The notes under the pieces: generated by a model | What the model saw: the letters and a program-made list of their open reading frames with translations, nothing else | The model's database searches: none | Told to the model about the DNA's origin: nothing | Assembly (NCBI GenBank): GCA_021298155.1 | Contig: JAJTEN010000013.1 | Span: forward strand, 1 to 64,000 | Reading direction: 5' to 3' | From: Sphingobacteriales bacterium | GTDB lineage: Bacteria > Bacteroidota > Bacteroidia > UKL13-3 | Length of the DNA: 64,000 nucleotides | Position numbers and translations under genes: made by a program | Shown here: positions 55,254-63,101 of the stretch, piece by piece | Layout of the letters: every line of letters starts with the position of its first letter | Numbering within the stretch: position 1 is the first letter of the stretch

Positions 55254-56081
55254 TTATTTTTTATTGTCCTCCACTTTTTTGGCCACCAAAATACTAATTT
55301 CAAACAAACCGTATAGCGGTAAGGCCATCATAATCTGGCTAGCCATATCGGGTGAGGGTGTTAAAATACCCGATAAAATTAAAATAACAATCAAGGCATA
55401 CCGTCTGTATTTCCGCATGATTCTGCTCGATAAAATACCAATTTTAGCCAAAAAATAGACCAACATGGGCATTTCAAAAATTAAACCGCAGGCAAATGTA
55501 GTAGTGGCTAAGAATGATACATAAGATTCTAGATTAATCTCATTACTTACCAATTCACTAACCCTGTATGAACCCAAGAAATTTATAGACAATGGGGAAA
55601 GAAAAAAATATCCGAATAAAATACCTATGAAAAATAGGCCAGAACTAAAAAAAACGAATCCTCTGGCATAATTAATTTCTTTGCTACTCAAAGCAGGTTT
55701 TATAAAAGCCCACAATTGCCACAATACAAATGGGAAAGCAACAATAAATCCGCCAATAAAAGAGATGAATAAATGCTGACTAAATTGCCCAGTTATATCA
55801 ATATTAGATAATACAAAGCCAATTTCTTTCACACAATATTCGTCTGAATTGGTAAGCCAATAAGAAAGTTTACACATCTGCTCATAGGTCCAAAAGTTGG
55901 TATGAATGGGACCAAATAATATGGTATCAAAAACTAAGCTTTTATTGATAAAAACGATTACGGCACATACTAAAATTGCTATAACAGAACGAATGATGTA
56001 TTTTCTTAATTCATCAATATGTTCAAAAAACCCCATTTCTTTCCCGTCAGAAAGCGTATCATCTAATTGATCTAGCGCCAT
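55254..56081 (-). CDS. tatC: Sec-independent protein translocase TatC
   Basis: A 275-residue inner-membrane receptor of the twin-arginine pathway. Six hydrophobic segments are visible. The start of the conserved part is EMGFFEHIDELRKYIIRS, with the functionally important Glu of the first cytoplasmic region, and FEMPMLVYFLAKIGILSS and LSGILTPSPDMASQIMMALPLYGLFE near the end (the latter a family signature across about 235-260). The first 14 residues are an acidic extension. tatA is not in the window. Likely clients in the window are the pirin and the class V aminotransferase. Confidence 0.94.
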   Translation of the reverse strand: MALDQLDDTLSDGKEMGFFEHIDELRKYIIRSVIAILVCAVIVFINKSLVFDTILFGPIHTNFWTYEQMCKLSYWLTNSDEYCVKEIGFVLSNIDITGQFSQHLFISFIGGFIVAFPFVLWQLWAFIKPALSSKEINYARGFVFFSSGLFFIGILFGYFFLSPLSINFLGSYRVSELVSNEINLESYVSFLATTTFACGLIFEMPMLVYFLAKIGILSSRIMRKYRRYALIVILILSGILTPSPDMASQIMMALPLYGLFEISILVAKKVEDNKK

Positions 56082-56109
56082 GCTACCTTTTTCTATTTAT
56101 TTTAATAAC

Positions 56110-56123
56110 ACGCAAATTTGCGT
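56110..56123. promoter_or_regulatory. Perfect 14-bp palindrome in the tatC leader
   Basis: ACGCAAATTTGCGT is self-complementary, and extending it 3 bases each way adds only one mismatch pair. It lies between the predicted transcription start and the tatC ATG. Confidence 0.4.
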
Positions 56124-56139
56124 TTTAGTTGGGGTAAAG

Positions 56140-56147
56140 CAAAATTA
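56140..56147 (-). promoter_or_regulatory. Probable -7 box of tatC
   Basis: The minus strand reads TAATTTTG, a perfect TAnnTTTG, 59 bases before the ATG. No clear -33 element. Confidence 0.4.
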
Positions 56148-56153
56148 ATCTAT

Positions 56154-56636
56154 TTAAATCTTTTTGCTTTTTAGTACAAATGCCACAATTAAACTGGTAA
56201 GCACACCCATCACTGGAGCCAGAAACACCGATTGAATGATATAACTTTTAAGGTTAAAATAATCTAAGGCTTGTTCTTGTGTCATAAGCCCCTCAGAAAC
56301 CACATGCTGTATTACATGGCTAAAATAATTGGGAGAAATAAACTGTAAACCAACAAACTGACTAATCGGTGTAAGTATGGCTATACCTACCGAAAGTATA
56401 CTACCCGAAACCAATCCTTGTTTGTAAGTGATGTATCCACCATAATAATTTTTCTTTTTATCTAACAAGGCATATACATATATGGCAACAGCTGGAATGG
56501 CAATAAAATTGGTATATATGGCATGCTTAGCAATATGAATATCATGCAAACCAAAGGTACGCTCTAAGAAAAGCCAGAAAAGACCCATTAAGGTATAAAT
56601 AAAGGCCCATTTTATTTCAATTTGAAAACTTTTCAT
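56154..56636 (-). CDS. DUF4199 membrane protein
   Basis: A 160-residue inner-membrane protein with four hydrophobic segments (EIKWAFIYTLMGLFWLFLE, AIPAVAIYVYALL, SGSILSVGIAILTPISQF, SVFLAPVMGVLTSLIVAFVL). The pattern and length fit DUF4199, a Bacteroidota family of unknown function. An ATG six codons upstream (56654) is also in frame, but the probable -7 box lies at 56656-56663, which favours the ATG at 56636. Confidence 0.8.
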   Translation of the reverse strand: MKSFQIEIKWAFIYTLMGLFWLFLERTFGLHDIHIAKHAIYTNFIAIPAVAIYVYALLDKKKNYYGGYITYKQGLVSGSILSVGIAILTPISQFVGLQFISPNYFSHVIQHVVSEGLMTQEQALDYFNLKSYIIQSVFLAPVMGVLTSLIVAFVLKSKKI

Positions 56637-56655
56637 GTAAAAATTATTTAGCATT

Positions 56656-56663
56656 CAAGTATA
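56656..56663 (-). promoter_or_regulatory. Possible -7 box of the DUF4199 gene
   Basis: The minus strand reads TATACTTG, seven of eight positions of TAnnTTTG. Transcription would start near 56649, after the first possible ATG and before the second. Confidence 0.35.
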
Positions 56664-56699
56664 AATCTTTTTGAGTAAAAAAATCTATTGAAAAAAGAA

Positions 56700-56732
56700 T
56701 TTGTATACGTGACTTACTTTATCGTAATATTG
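56700..56732 (+). promoter_or_regulatory. Promoter of the arsenic operon
   Basis: TTTG at 56700-56703, a 21-base spacer and TAATATTG at 56725-56732 (seven of eight positions of TAnnTTTG), 17 bases before the arsR ATG. Confidence 0.55.
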
Positions 56733-56736
56733 CAAT
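56721..56736. promoter_or_regulatory. Candidate ArsR operator
   Basis: ATCGTAAT-ATTGCAAT is a 16-bp imperfect inverted repeat (six of eight positions pair) laid over the -7 box. A repressor bound here would block RNA polymerase, as is usual for autoregulated arsR genes. Confidence 0.5.
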
Positions 56737-56749
56737 TAACTTTTCTTAT

Positions 56750-57082
56750 ATGGGAATTACAAAAACAGACCAGTTTACGCTTAAACAGAATCAGATTGCC
56801 ACATTGGCCAAGGCAATTGGCCACCCCGCTCGGGTTGCCATTTTAGATTATCTAATGAAAGTAGATTCATGTATTTGTGGCGATATTGTTAACGAATTAC
56901 CATTGGCTCAGGCAACTGTTTCTCAGCATTTAAAAGAATTAAAAAACGCGGGCTTAATTAAAGGAAATATAGAGGGTAATGCCATATGCTACTGCATAGA
57001 TGAAAAAGCCTTTACCAAGCTACAAAACTATTTCCTTAACCTGGCTAAACAGGTAGAAAAAAAGAAAAGCAAATGTTGCTAA
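56750..57082 (+). CDS. arsR: ArsR family metalloregulator
   Basis: A 110-residue winged-helix repressor. The recognition helix region is LAQATVSQHLKELKNAGLI (52-70). Thiol ligands are available in three pairs: Cys41 and Cys43 (SCICGDIV, at the start of the DNA-binding segment where ArsR-type CxC sensors lie), Cys80 and Cys82, and Cys109-Cys110 at the very end. As(III) binding would release the repressor from its operator. It is followed after 32 bases by the arsenite transporter. Confidence 0.92.
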   Translation: MGITKTDQFTLKQNQIATLAKAIGHPARVAILDYLMKVDSCICGDIVNELPLAQATVSQHLKELKNAGLIKGNIEGNAICYCIDEKAFTKLQNYFLNLAKQVEKKKSKCC

Positions 57083-57114
57083 GCAAATCTTAAATTAAAT
57101 ACCTCTATCAAAAT

Positions 57115-58191
57115 ATGTCGGCAAATAACTGTGCTCCTGCTGTGAGCAGAAAAAAATTAGGATTTTTAGACCGTTGGCTAAGCCTCTGGATATTTTTAGC
57201 TATGGCACTTGGCATTGCTATTGGATTTCTTTTCCCAAATAGCAGTCAGTTTATTCAATCTTTATCTAGTGGCACCACTAATATTCCATTGGCGGTTGGA
57301 CTAATACTCATGATGTATCCACCCTTAGTTAAGGTTAAGTATGAACAAATGGGTGAAGTTTTTAAAAACACCAAAGTATTAGGTGCATCATTATTTTTAA
57401 ATTGGATAGTTGGTCCAATCTTAATGTTTGTATTAGCTATCCTTTTTCTTCAAGATTATCCAGCATACATGATTGGTCTAATTTTAATTGGACTTGCTCG
57501 CTGTATTGCCATGGTAGTAGTGTGGAACGATTTAGCAGAAGGCAATAGGGAATATGCCGCCGGTTTAATTGCGCTTAATAGCTTGTTTCAATTATTGGCA
57601 TATAGTGTATATGCTTATGTATTTATCACTGTGTTGCCTCCTGTATTTGGCTTAAAAGGTTTTGAAGTTTCTATTAGTATGGGTCAAATTGCAGAAAGTG
57701 TAGGCATTTATTTAGGTATACCATTTGCCCTAGGAATAATTAGTAGGTATGCCCTGATATACCTGAAAGGAGAACAATGGTTTACGGAAGAATTTATACC
57801 TAAAATATCACCTATAACCTTAATTGCCCTGCTCTTTACCATTATATTGATGTTTAGTTTAAAGGGCGAACTCATTGTTCAAATTCCACTAGATGTAATC
57901 AGAATTGCTATTCCCTTGGTGATGTATTTTGTAATTATGTTTGTACTGAGCTTTTTTATTGGAAAATATTTTGGTGCAGATTATGCCAAAAGCACTTCAA
58001 TAGCCTTTACTGCAACAGGAAATAATTTTGAATTAGCCATAGCAGTGGCCATTGGTGTTTTTGGGATTCATAGCGGACAAGCCTTTGCGGGAGTTATTGG
58101 ACCCCTAGTAGAAGTTCCGGCATTAATCGCATTGGTTAAGGTAGCATTTTGGTTTAAAGAAAAATACTTCGTAATTGCAGCCACAAAATAA
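57115..58191 (+). CDS. acr3: Arsenite efflux transporter, ACR3 family
   Basis: A 358-residue inner-membrane exporter of As(OH)3 with about ten hydrophobic segments. Diagnostic residues are Cys130 in [19 protein letters not shown], the essential thiol of ACR3, and the Glu in [13 protein letters not shown] near the C-terminus, which couples transport to protons. [20 protein letters not shown] is a further family signature. It is co-transcribed with arsR and followed 8 bases later by a porin gene. Confidence 0.95.
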   Translation: MSANNCAPAVSRKKLGFLDRWLSLWIFLAMALGIAIGFLFPNSSQFIQSLSSGTTNIPLAVGLILMMYPPLVKVKYEQMGEVFKNTKVLGASLFLNWIVGPILMFVLAILFLQDYPAYMIGLILIGLARCIAMVVVWNDLAEGNREYAAGLIALNSLFQLLAYSVYAYVFITVLPPVFGLKGFEVSISMGQIAESVGIYLGIPFALGIISRYALIYLKGEQWFTEEFIPKISPITLIALLFTIILMFSLKGELIVQIPLDVIRIAIPLVMYFVIMFVLSFFIGKYFGADYAKSTSIAFTATGNNFELAIAVAIGVFGIHSGQAFAGVIGPLVEVPALIALVKVAFWFKEKYFVIAATK

Positions 58192-58199
58192 ATAGTTAT

Positions 58200-59306
58200 A
58201 TGAAGTGCTTCACGCCAAAATGGATCCCTTTGCTTCTCATTTTATGCATGCAAATAAATCGTGCAGCGGCCAATACAGATAGTACAAAATCTAGCAAAGC
58301 AACCATACAATGGGAAGCTTATGGAGATTTCTTTTGGGCCTATGACAATAGCAGCCAAAGCACAGAGAAAAGACAAAATTTTTTGTACAACCATAATAGG
58401 GCTGAAAAAGTAGACCTCAATTTAGGCTATTTTAAAATGACTCTAAACCATGAAAAATATCGTGCAAATATTGCGGTTCAAACTGGAACCTATGTTTCAG
58501 ATAACTATGCCTCAGACCATTCTTTTTTAAGATATTTTCATCTAGCTAATGCGGGAATTGCACTAAATAAAAAGAAAAATTTATGGTTAGACGCAGGTAT
58601 TTTTGCCTCGCATATCGGTTTTGAAAGCGCAGTATCATCAGAAAATATAAATCTTAGCCGCTCATTATTAGCAGAAAACTCGCCGTATTACATGGCTGGG
58701 GCAAAGCTTAGTTTTGAACCCAATGCATCATGGAAAATAAGTGCAGCTGTGCTCAATGGATGGCAACGTATTCAGTTTGTACCAGGCAGTACTTTACCTG
58801 CTTTAGGAACTCAAGTAACGTATACCAATGAATCTGACTTTTTATTCAATTGGAGTTCTTTTACTGGAACAATAGATCCAGATAGTAGCAGACGCATGCG
58901 CTATTTCCAAAACCTATATGCACAATGGAAATTCGGTAAAAAAATAACCCTAATAGGTGGACTAGATATAGGCCTTCAACAAACGGCTAAAAACAGTTCA
59001 GATTATCATCATTGGTTTAGTCCAATAGCCATTGCCCAATACCAAATAAATACTAAGCTAAAAACAGCTGCAAGAATTGAAAGGTTTGCCGACATAAACA
59101 ATGCGCACATTGCTCCTATCAATCAGCAAGGATTTGATTGCAATGGGTATTCTATGAATCTAGATTTTACCCCAAATCCAAGTATTATCTTGCGAGTAGA
59201 AACACGCTATTTGCAAAGTAGCACGCCAATATTTGTAAGCAATAACAATTGGCAAAAAGATAATCTGTCTGTAATTGCAAACTTGATCTTTAAAATTAGT
59301 AAATAA
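58200..59306 (+). CDS. Outer-membrane porin of the Bbp2/OmpL-like type
   Basis: A 368-residue exported protein. The signal peptide ends at about 24 (RAAA-N). The mature sequence is a series of amphipathic strands: WEAYGDFFWAYDNS, LNHEKYRANIAVQTGTYV, LWLDAGIFASHIGFESA and so on, ending in the strand LSVIANLIFKIS. The pattern fits the putative beta-barrel porin-2 family, of which related members are often annotated as porins. Its place directly behind acr3 suggests a role in moving arsenite across the outer membrane, but that is inference. Confidence 0.78.
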   Translation: MKCFTPKWIPLLLILCMQINRAAANTDSTKSSKATIQWEAYGDFFWAYDNSSQSTEKRQNFLYNHNRAEKVDLNLGYFKMTLNHEKYRANIAVQTGTYVSDNYASDHSFLRYFHLANAGIALNKKKNLWLDAGIFASHIGFESAVSSENINLSRSLLAENSPYYMAGAKLSFEPNASWKISAAVLNGWQRIQFVPGSTLPALGTQVTYTNESDFLFNWSSFTGTIDPDSSRRMRYFQNLYAQWKFGKKITLIGGLDIGLQQTAKNSSDYHHWFSPIAIAQYQINTKLKTAARIERFADINNAHIAPINQQGFDCNGYSMNLDFTPNPSIILRVETRYLQSSTPIFVSNNNWQKDNLSVIANLIFKISK

Positions 59307-59322
59307 GGTTCTGAACCTTATT
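59302..59322. terminator. Palindrome shared by two convergent stop codons
   Basis: Ten-bp arms AATAAGGTTC and GAACCTTATT around a central T. As RNA it could form an 8-bp hairpin with a 5-base loop on either strand. It includes the porin stop (59304-59306) and part of the TonB-receptor stop (59321-59323). It probably ends transcription in both directions, although there is no T-run. Confidence 0.5.
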
Positions 59323-61747
59323 ATATTCGAATACCAAGACTCACATATACGCTTCGTCCGTCACTAGGTATTATTCCGGGTCCGGGATAGGCATCTGCCC
59401 TCCGCGTAAAGTACATACGATTAAAAAGATTATTACAACTGGCTTCTATTTTAAAACTGCGCCATTGGTAGGAAACCGAAAAATCGGCCACAAAATAACT
59501 CGGGATAATGCCGTTTACGGCCCCACTAACCCTGCGTGCATTGCTGGCATCTGTATAATGTTCTTGCACATATGCTGTCTGCAGGGCTGTGGTAAAATTT
59601 TTACGCTTAAAGGTAATACCATTTCTAAACATAACAGGAGGAGCCATTTCTACCTTATTATTTTCTAAGGCTTTATCTGCGGCCCTTACATAAATGGCAC
59701 TAACATAAGCTATATTAACAAAATACAACAAATGGGCTTTGGTTTTTTTGTTATACCACTTCAGAAAATCTATTTCTACAAAACATTCTACGCCAGTGTT
59801 CCTTGCATCCGCAATATTTGTTCTGAACCGATAATCTTGAAACAAAGGTGGTCTATCGGCTCGCAATACCTGACCAATTTTATCTTGGTAGCTTAATAAA
59901 AATAAGCTCACATCATAGTTTACAATTCCCTCATAATTTCCACGCGCACCCGCATCTGCGCTATATCCACGTTCATCCTTCATATTGGCATCCACCTTTA
60001 TATTGGGATTAACAATGCGTAAATCATTGAAGTTTACCGCCCTGTAATTTTGCGAAATATTTCCATAAAACTCCAGCCAAACTTTGGCTTTGTAACTCAA
60101 CCCAATGCCTGCAAACACAAAAGACCGTTTATTTTGCTCTGAACCAACAATACTCGTATCTGCAATAATATTTCCACTAAAATCTTTGCTCAAAATGCGA
60201 TAAAACCCATCCGAAGCTGTATGAATATATTCTGCACGAATACCTGGTGTTAGGCTCCATTTGGCATTGAACCTAAAAATATTTTCTATGAAAAAAGAAG
60301 CATTTCTATTTATAAAAGTATAATCTGAGCCTTCTGGCTTTTGCGGATTAAGCAAGACATAATTAGCATCACTCCCGCTGCTTCCGTCGCCTTGAACGGA
60401 ACGGGTATTTCCTAAGTATACCCGTGTGCCCAACAATAGGGTATGCGACTTTTGAAATAGGTTATAGTGATGTATTACGCGTGTTTCATTTCCAATATTC
60501 GCAAAATCACCGGTAATAAAGGTACGATTACCCCCTAAATCTGCCACATTTATGCGCTCCAAATTACCCAATGAATACCTACTCGATAGGAGTCCAAATG
60601 TGCGCGTATTTAATTTGGTTTTATTTGTAAATGTATAATCGCCATGCAGGGCAAATAAATTCCAGTTTACCCTAAACCAATTGCGTGCCCTGAATGAACG
60701 GCGTGGATCAATCTCAAATTGCGCATCGGTTAAACCACCCGCTTGCTGGGCATTGTAGCGCATAAAGGTATAATCTGCTTGTAACTTTAAACGGTGCAAT
60801 GGCTTCCAAATAACAGAAGCATACATAGTATTTACATCAAACCCAGAATTTGGTCGCCACCCCATTGCCTGTTTGTGGTTAATGAACGTATAGTAGTTTA
60901 ATTTCCCTTTGTAAAGCGTGCCGCCTATACTGGTAAAGCTTCCTAAAAATCCGAATGAACCAATCGTATTGCGCGAAACAATTTCCATGTTTTTATCGTC
61001 GGCACCTTTTTTAAACACAAAATTGAGCATACCTCCAAACTGGGTTCCATATTGCAAACTGGCTGCACCACGCACCACTTCAATTTTCTCTAAGGCTTCC
61101 ATGGGTGGTGTGTAATAGGTTTCGGGGTAACCTAAGGCATCTGCAGAAATATCATATCCATTTTGGCGGGTGTTAAAATTGGAGGTTCGGTTCGGACTCA
61201 ATCCTCTGCCGCCCACACCCAATTGCAATCCGGCTTGGTCGCTTTCCCAGATATTTAATCCAGGCACCTTGGCAAATATTTGCCTTGGATTGTTAGTGGC
61301 AGTATTGGCTAATACATCTTTGAGCACAATAAGCTCTGTTTTTTTGGCTTCATAAATTCCAAAACCCTCTACGCTTTTTAACCGCGCCATGCCATTGGTT
61401 TCTTCTTTAGCCGCTTTAATGGTAGCCTCATTTAAATAACCTGTGATAGCCTGCAACTCGGGGTAAATGGTACTTTCATACGATAAGATTTTCAGTTGCA
61501 CAGTCCAGCGTTTAAATCCTTCTTTAAAAATGATGAGCTCATGCTTTCCGTATGGAATTTGATCTAAAACAAAATTACCGCTACTATCGGATTGCGTTTT
61601 AAGCTTAAGCTTTGGAATAGATATTAGCGCACGAGGCACTTCTTTATAATTAGATTGATACACCTTTCCCTTAACAAGTCCCACTTGGGCCGCTACTCTC
61701 TGCATTAAAAGCAGGCAAACAAACATAAAAAAGATGCTATTCTTCAA
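59321..61747 (-). CDS. TonB-dependent receptor (FecA-like)
   Basis: An 808-residue outer-membrane receptor for energy-coupled uptake. Signal peptide 1-20 (QRVAA-Q). A carboxypeptidase-regulatory-like beta-sandwich occupies about 23-95. The plug domain follows (about 120-250) with FAKVPGLNIWESDQAG, GVGGRGLSPNRTSNFNTRQNG (pattern only) and VVRGAASLQYGTQFGGMLNFVFK. The C-terminal barrel ends in GRSVYVSLGIRI. Plug and barrel features fit Fe(3+)-dicitrate-type receptors. It overlaps the HTTM gene by 11 bases and is the last gene of the imelysin operon. Confidence 0.92.
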   Translation of the reverse strand: MKNSIFFMFVCLLLMQRVAAQVGLVKGKVYQSNYKEVPRALISIPKLKLKTQSDSSGNFVLDQIPYGKHELIIFKEGFKRWTVQLKILSYESTIYPELQAITGYLNEATIKAAKEETNGMARLKSVEGFGIYEAKKTELIVLKDVLANTATNNPRQIFAKVPGLNIWESDQAGLQLGVGGRGLSPNRTSNFNTRQNGYDISADALGYPETYYTPPMEALEKIEVVRGAASLQYGTQFGGMLNFVFKKGADDKNMEIVSRNTIGSFGFLGSFTSIGGTLYKGKLNYYTFINHKQAMGWRPNSGFDVNTMYASVIWKPLHRLKLQADYTFMRYNAQQAGGLTDAQFEIDPRRSFRARNWFRVNWNLFALHGDYTFTNKTKLNTRTFGLLSSRYSLGNLERINVADLGGNRTFITGDFANIGNETRVIHHYNLFQKSHTLLLGTRVYLGNTRSVQGDGSSGSDANYVLLNPQKPEGSDYTFINRNASFFIENIFRFNAKWSLTPGIRAEYIHTASDGFYRILSKDFSGNIIADTSIVGSEQNKRSFVFAGIGLSYKAKVWLEFYGNISQNYRAVNFNDLRIVNPNIKVDANMKDERGYSADAGARGNYEGIVNYDVSLFLLSYQDKIGQVLRADRPPLFQDYRFRTNIADARNTGVECFVEIDFLKWYNKKTKAHLLYFVNIAYVSAIYVRAADKALENNKVEMAPPVMFRNGITFKRKNFTTALQTAYVQEHYTDASNARRVSGAVNGIIPSYFVADFSVSYQWRSFKIEASCNNLFNRMYFTRRADAYPGPGIIPSDGRSVYVSLGIRI

Positions 61748-63095
61748 AACGATTTAACCAATATTTTGGGGCCCACGAATCTGAAATTGCTAACAGATTG
61801 AGGTGTTCATTAAACAATAATTTACTGGGTTTGGCATTTAAAGTTACATAGACCTCGGCCCGCACCTTCTCTACAGCTAATCCTTGCTCTTGGTAATGCT
61901 TTTTTAAAAACTGCGCATATTGTAAAATCAAATCAGGCTGCATGGCCATTTGTTTTTCTTGATGCGAATTTAAAAACGTGGTATTATCTACAACGCCTTC
62001 TCGTTGCGTATTTTTATCGTATACATAAAAAGTAGCGGTTCCGGCTTTTTCCATCAGCATTACCCGCCACCCAAAACGATACGCTTCTTCTGTCCAATAA
62101 AAATTGCCGGGATACAATACATACCGCAAGGGAAACAGCACATGAAAGGAAAACCAAAGTATACAAACCATTATAACCAGATTTTGCCTGCCTGCACTTG
62201 GATAATTTGGATTCCGAATAGTTGATGGTTCAGACAGAAAAGGATAAGGAAAGAGCCGACTTAAAAAGTGGAGGATTTTTTGGTGAAAGGCAGCAGAGAA
62301 GAAGATGAGTGTGCTAACAACCATAACCAAAGGAAATACCCCAATTTGAAAAAGCGCGCCGGTTAAGGCATGAAAAATGATTACCAATAACCAAGCATAA
62401 AACCGAGTGGGAGCGTAAAACAAAAAGAAGCCAATACACAAATCGAACAACATGCCTGTCCAGCTAAAAATATAAGCCGTAATGGGGTATTGAAATAGCC
62501 ACCCAATAAATGGAAAATGACTATTAGCAGGCAACCAAATTTTTAATGGCAAAGCCTCTAATAACCAAGTTTCATTGATTTTGGCAAGACCTGCAAAAAA
62601 ATAGACCAAGCACAATTGCCATTTAAAAATGTAAATATTCCATGCAGGTATTTGGGTTCGAACCCATTTTTTATTGTTGAAACTATCGTATGAAAAATAC
62701 GCATTGGCGGGCACCCAAATAAGCATAAATGCAACTATACTTACAAAGTAATAATGGTTTAAATAATAGGTTATATCTATAAGCTCACAATAGGTAAATA
62801 GCACAAAAAACAGCGTAATACTTATGCGGTAAAATGCCCCAAATACAATTCCCAACGAAGCCAATATTAGTAAATAATGAATGGCATACATGATTACAGG
62901 TGGCGCCAATTGCACCCATTCAAACCCAAAATATTTAAATTGCACTTGGGTATCTACAAAATGTAAATCTACCCAGTCTAAAACCAAAAACCGGGTAGTA
63001 CTTATTAAAGTAGCTAAGCCAAAAAGAATTCTAAACACCACTAAAGGTGCAATAGATTGCGGTGAAAAGAAGTGAGTTTTTAAGCGATTAAACAT
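61737..63095 (-). CDS. HTTM domain membrane protein (vitamin K-dependent carboxylase-like)
   Basis: A 452-residue protein with about eight hydrophobic segments in residues 18-330 (PLVVFRILFGLATLISTTRF, LVYFFAGLAKINETWL, LVIMVCILWFSFHVLFPLRY) and a soluble C-terminal part of about 110 residues. LAKINETWL followed by IFSWTGMLFDLCIGFFLF is typical of the HTTM family, related to vitamin K-dependent gamma-glutamyl carboxylase. Bacterial activity is unproven. In Bacteroidota it is often found between imelysin and a TonB receptor, as here. Confidence 0.88.
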   Translation of the reverse strand: MFNRLKTHFFSPQSIAPLVVFRILFGLATLISTTRFLVLDWVDLHFVDTQVQFKYFGFEWVQLAPPVIMYAIHYLLILASLGIVFGAFYRISITLFFVLFTYCELIDITYYLNHYYFVSIVAFMLIWVPANAYFSYDSFNNKKWVRTQIPAWNIYIFKWQLCLVYFFAGLAKINETWLLEALPLKIWLPANSHFPFIGWLFQYPITAYIFSWTGMLFDLCIGFFLFYAPTRFYAWLLVIIFHALTGALFQIGVFPLVMVVSTLIFFSAAFHQKILHFLSRLFPYPFLSEPSTIRNPNYPSAGRQNLVIMVCILWFSFHVLFPLRYVLYPGNFYWTEEAYRFGWRVMLMEKAGTATFYVYDKNTQREGVVDNTTFLNSHQEKQMAMQPDLILQYAQFLKKHYQEQGLAVEKVRAEVYVTLNAKPSKLLFNEHLNLLAISDSWAPKYWLNRFEE

Positions 63096-63101
63096 ATTCT
63101 A

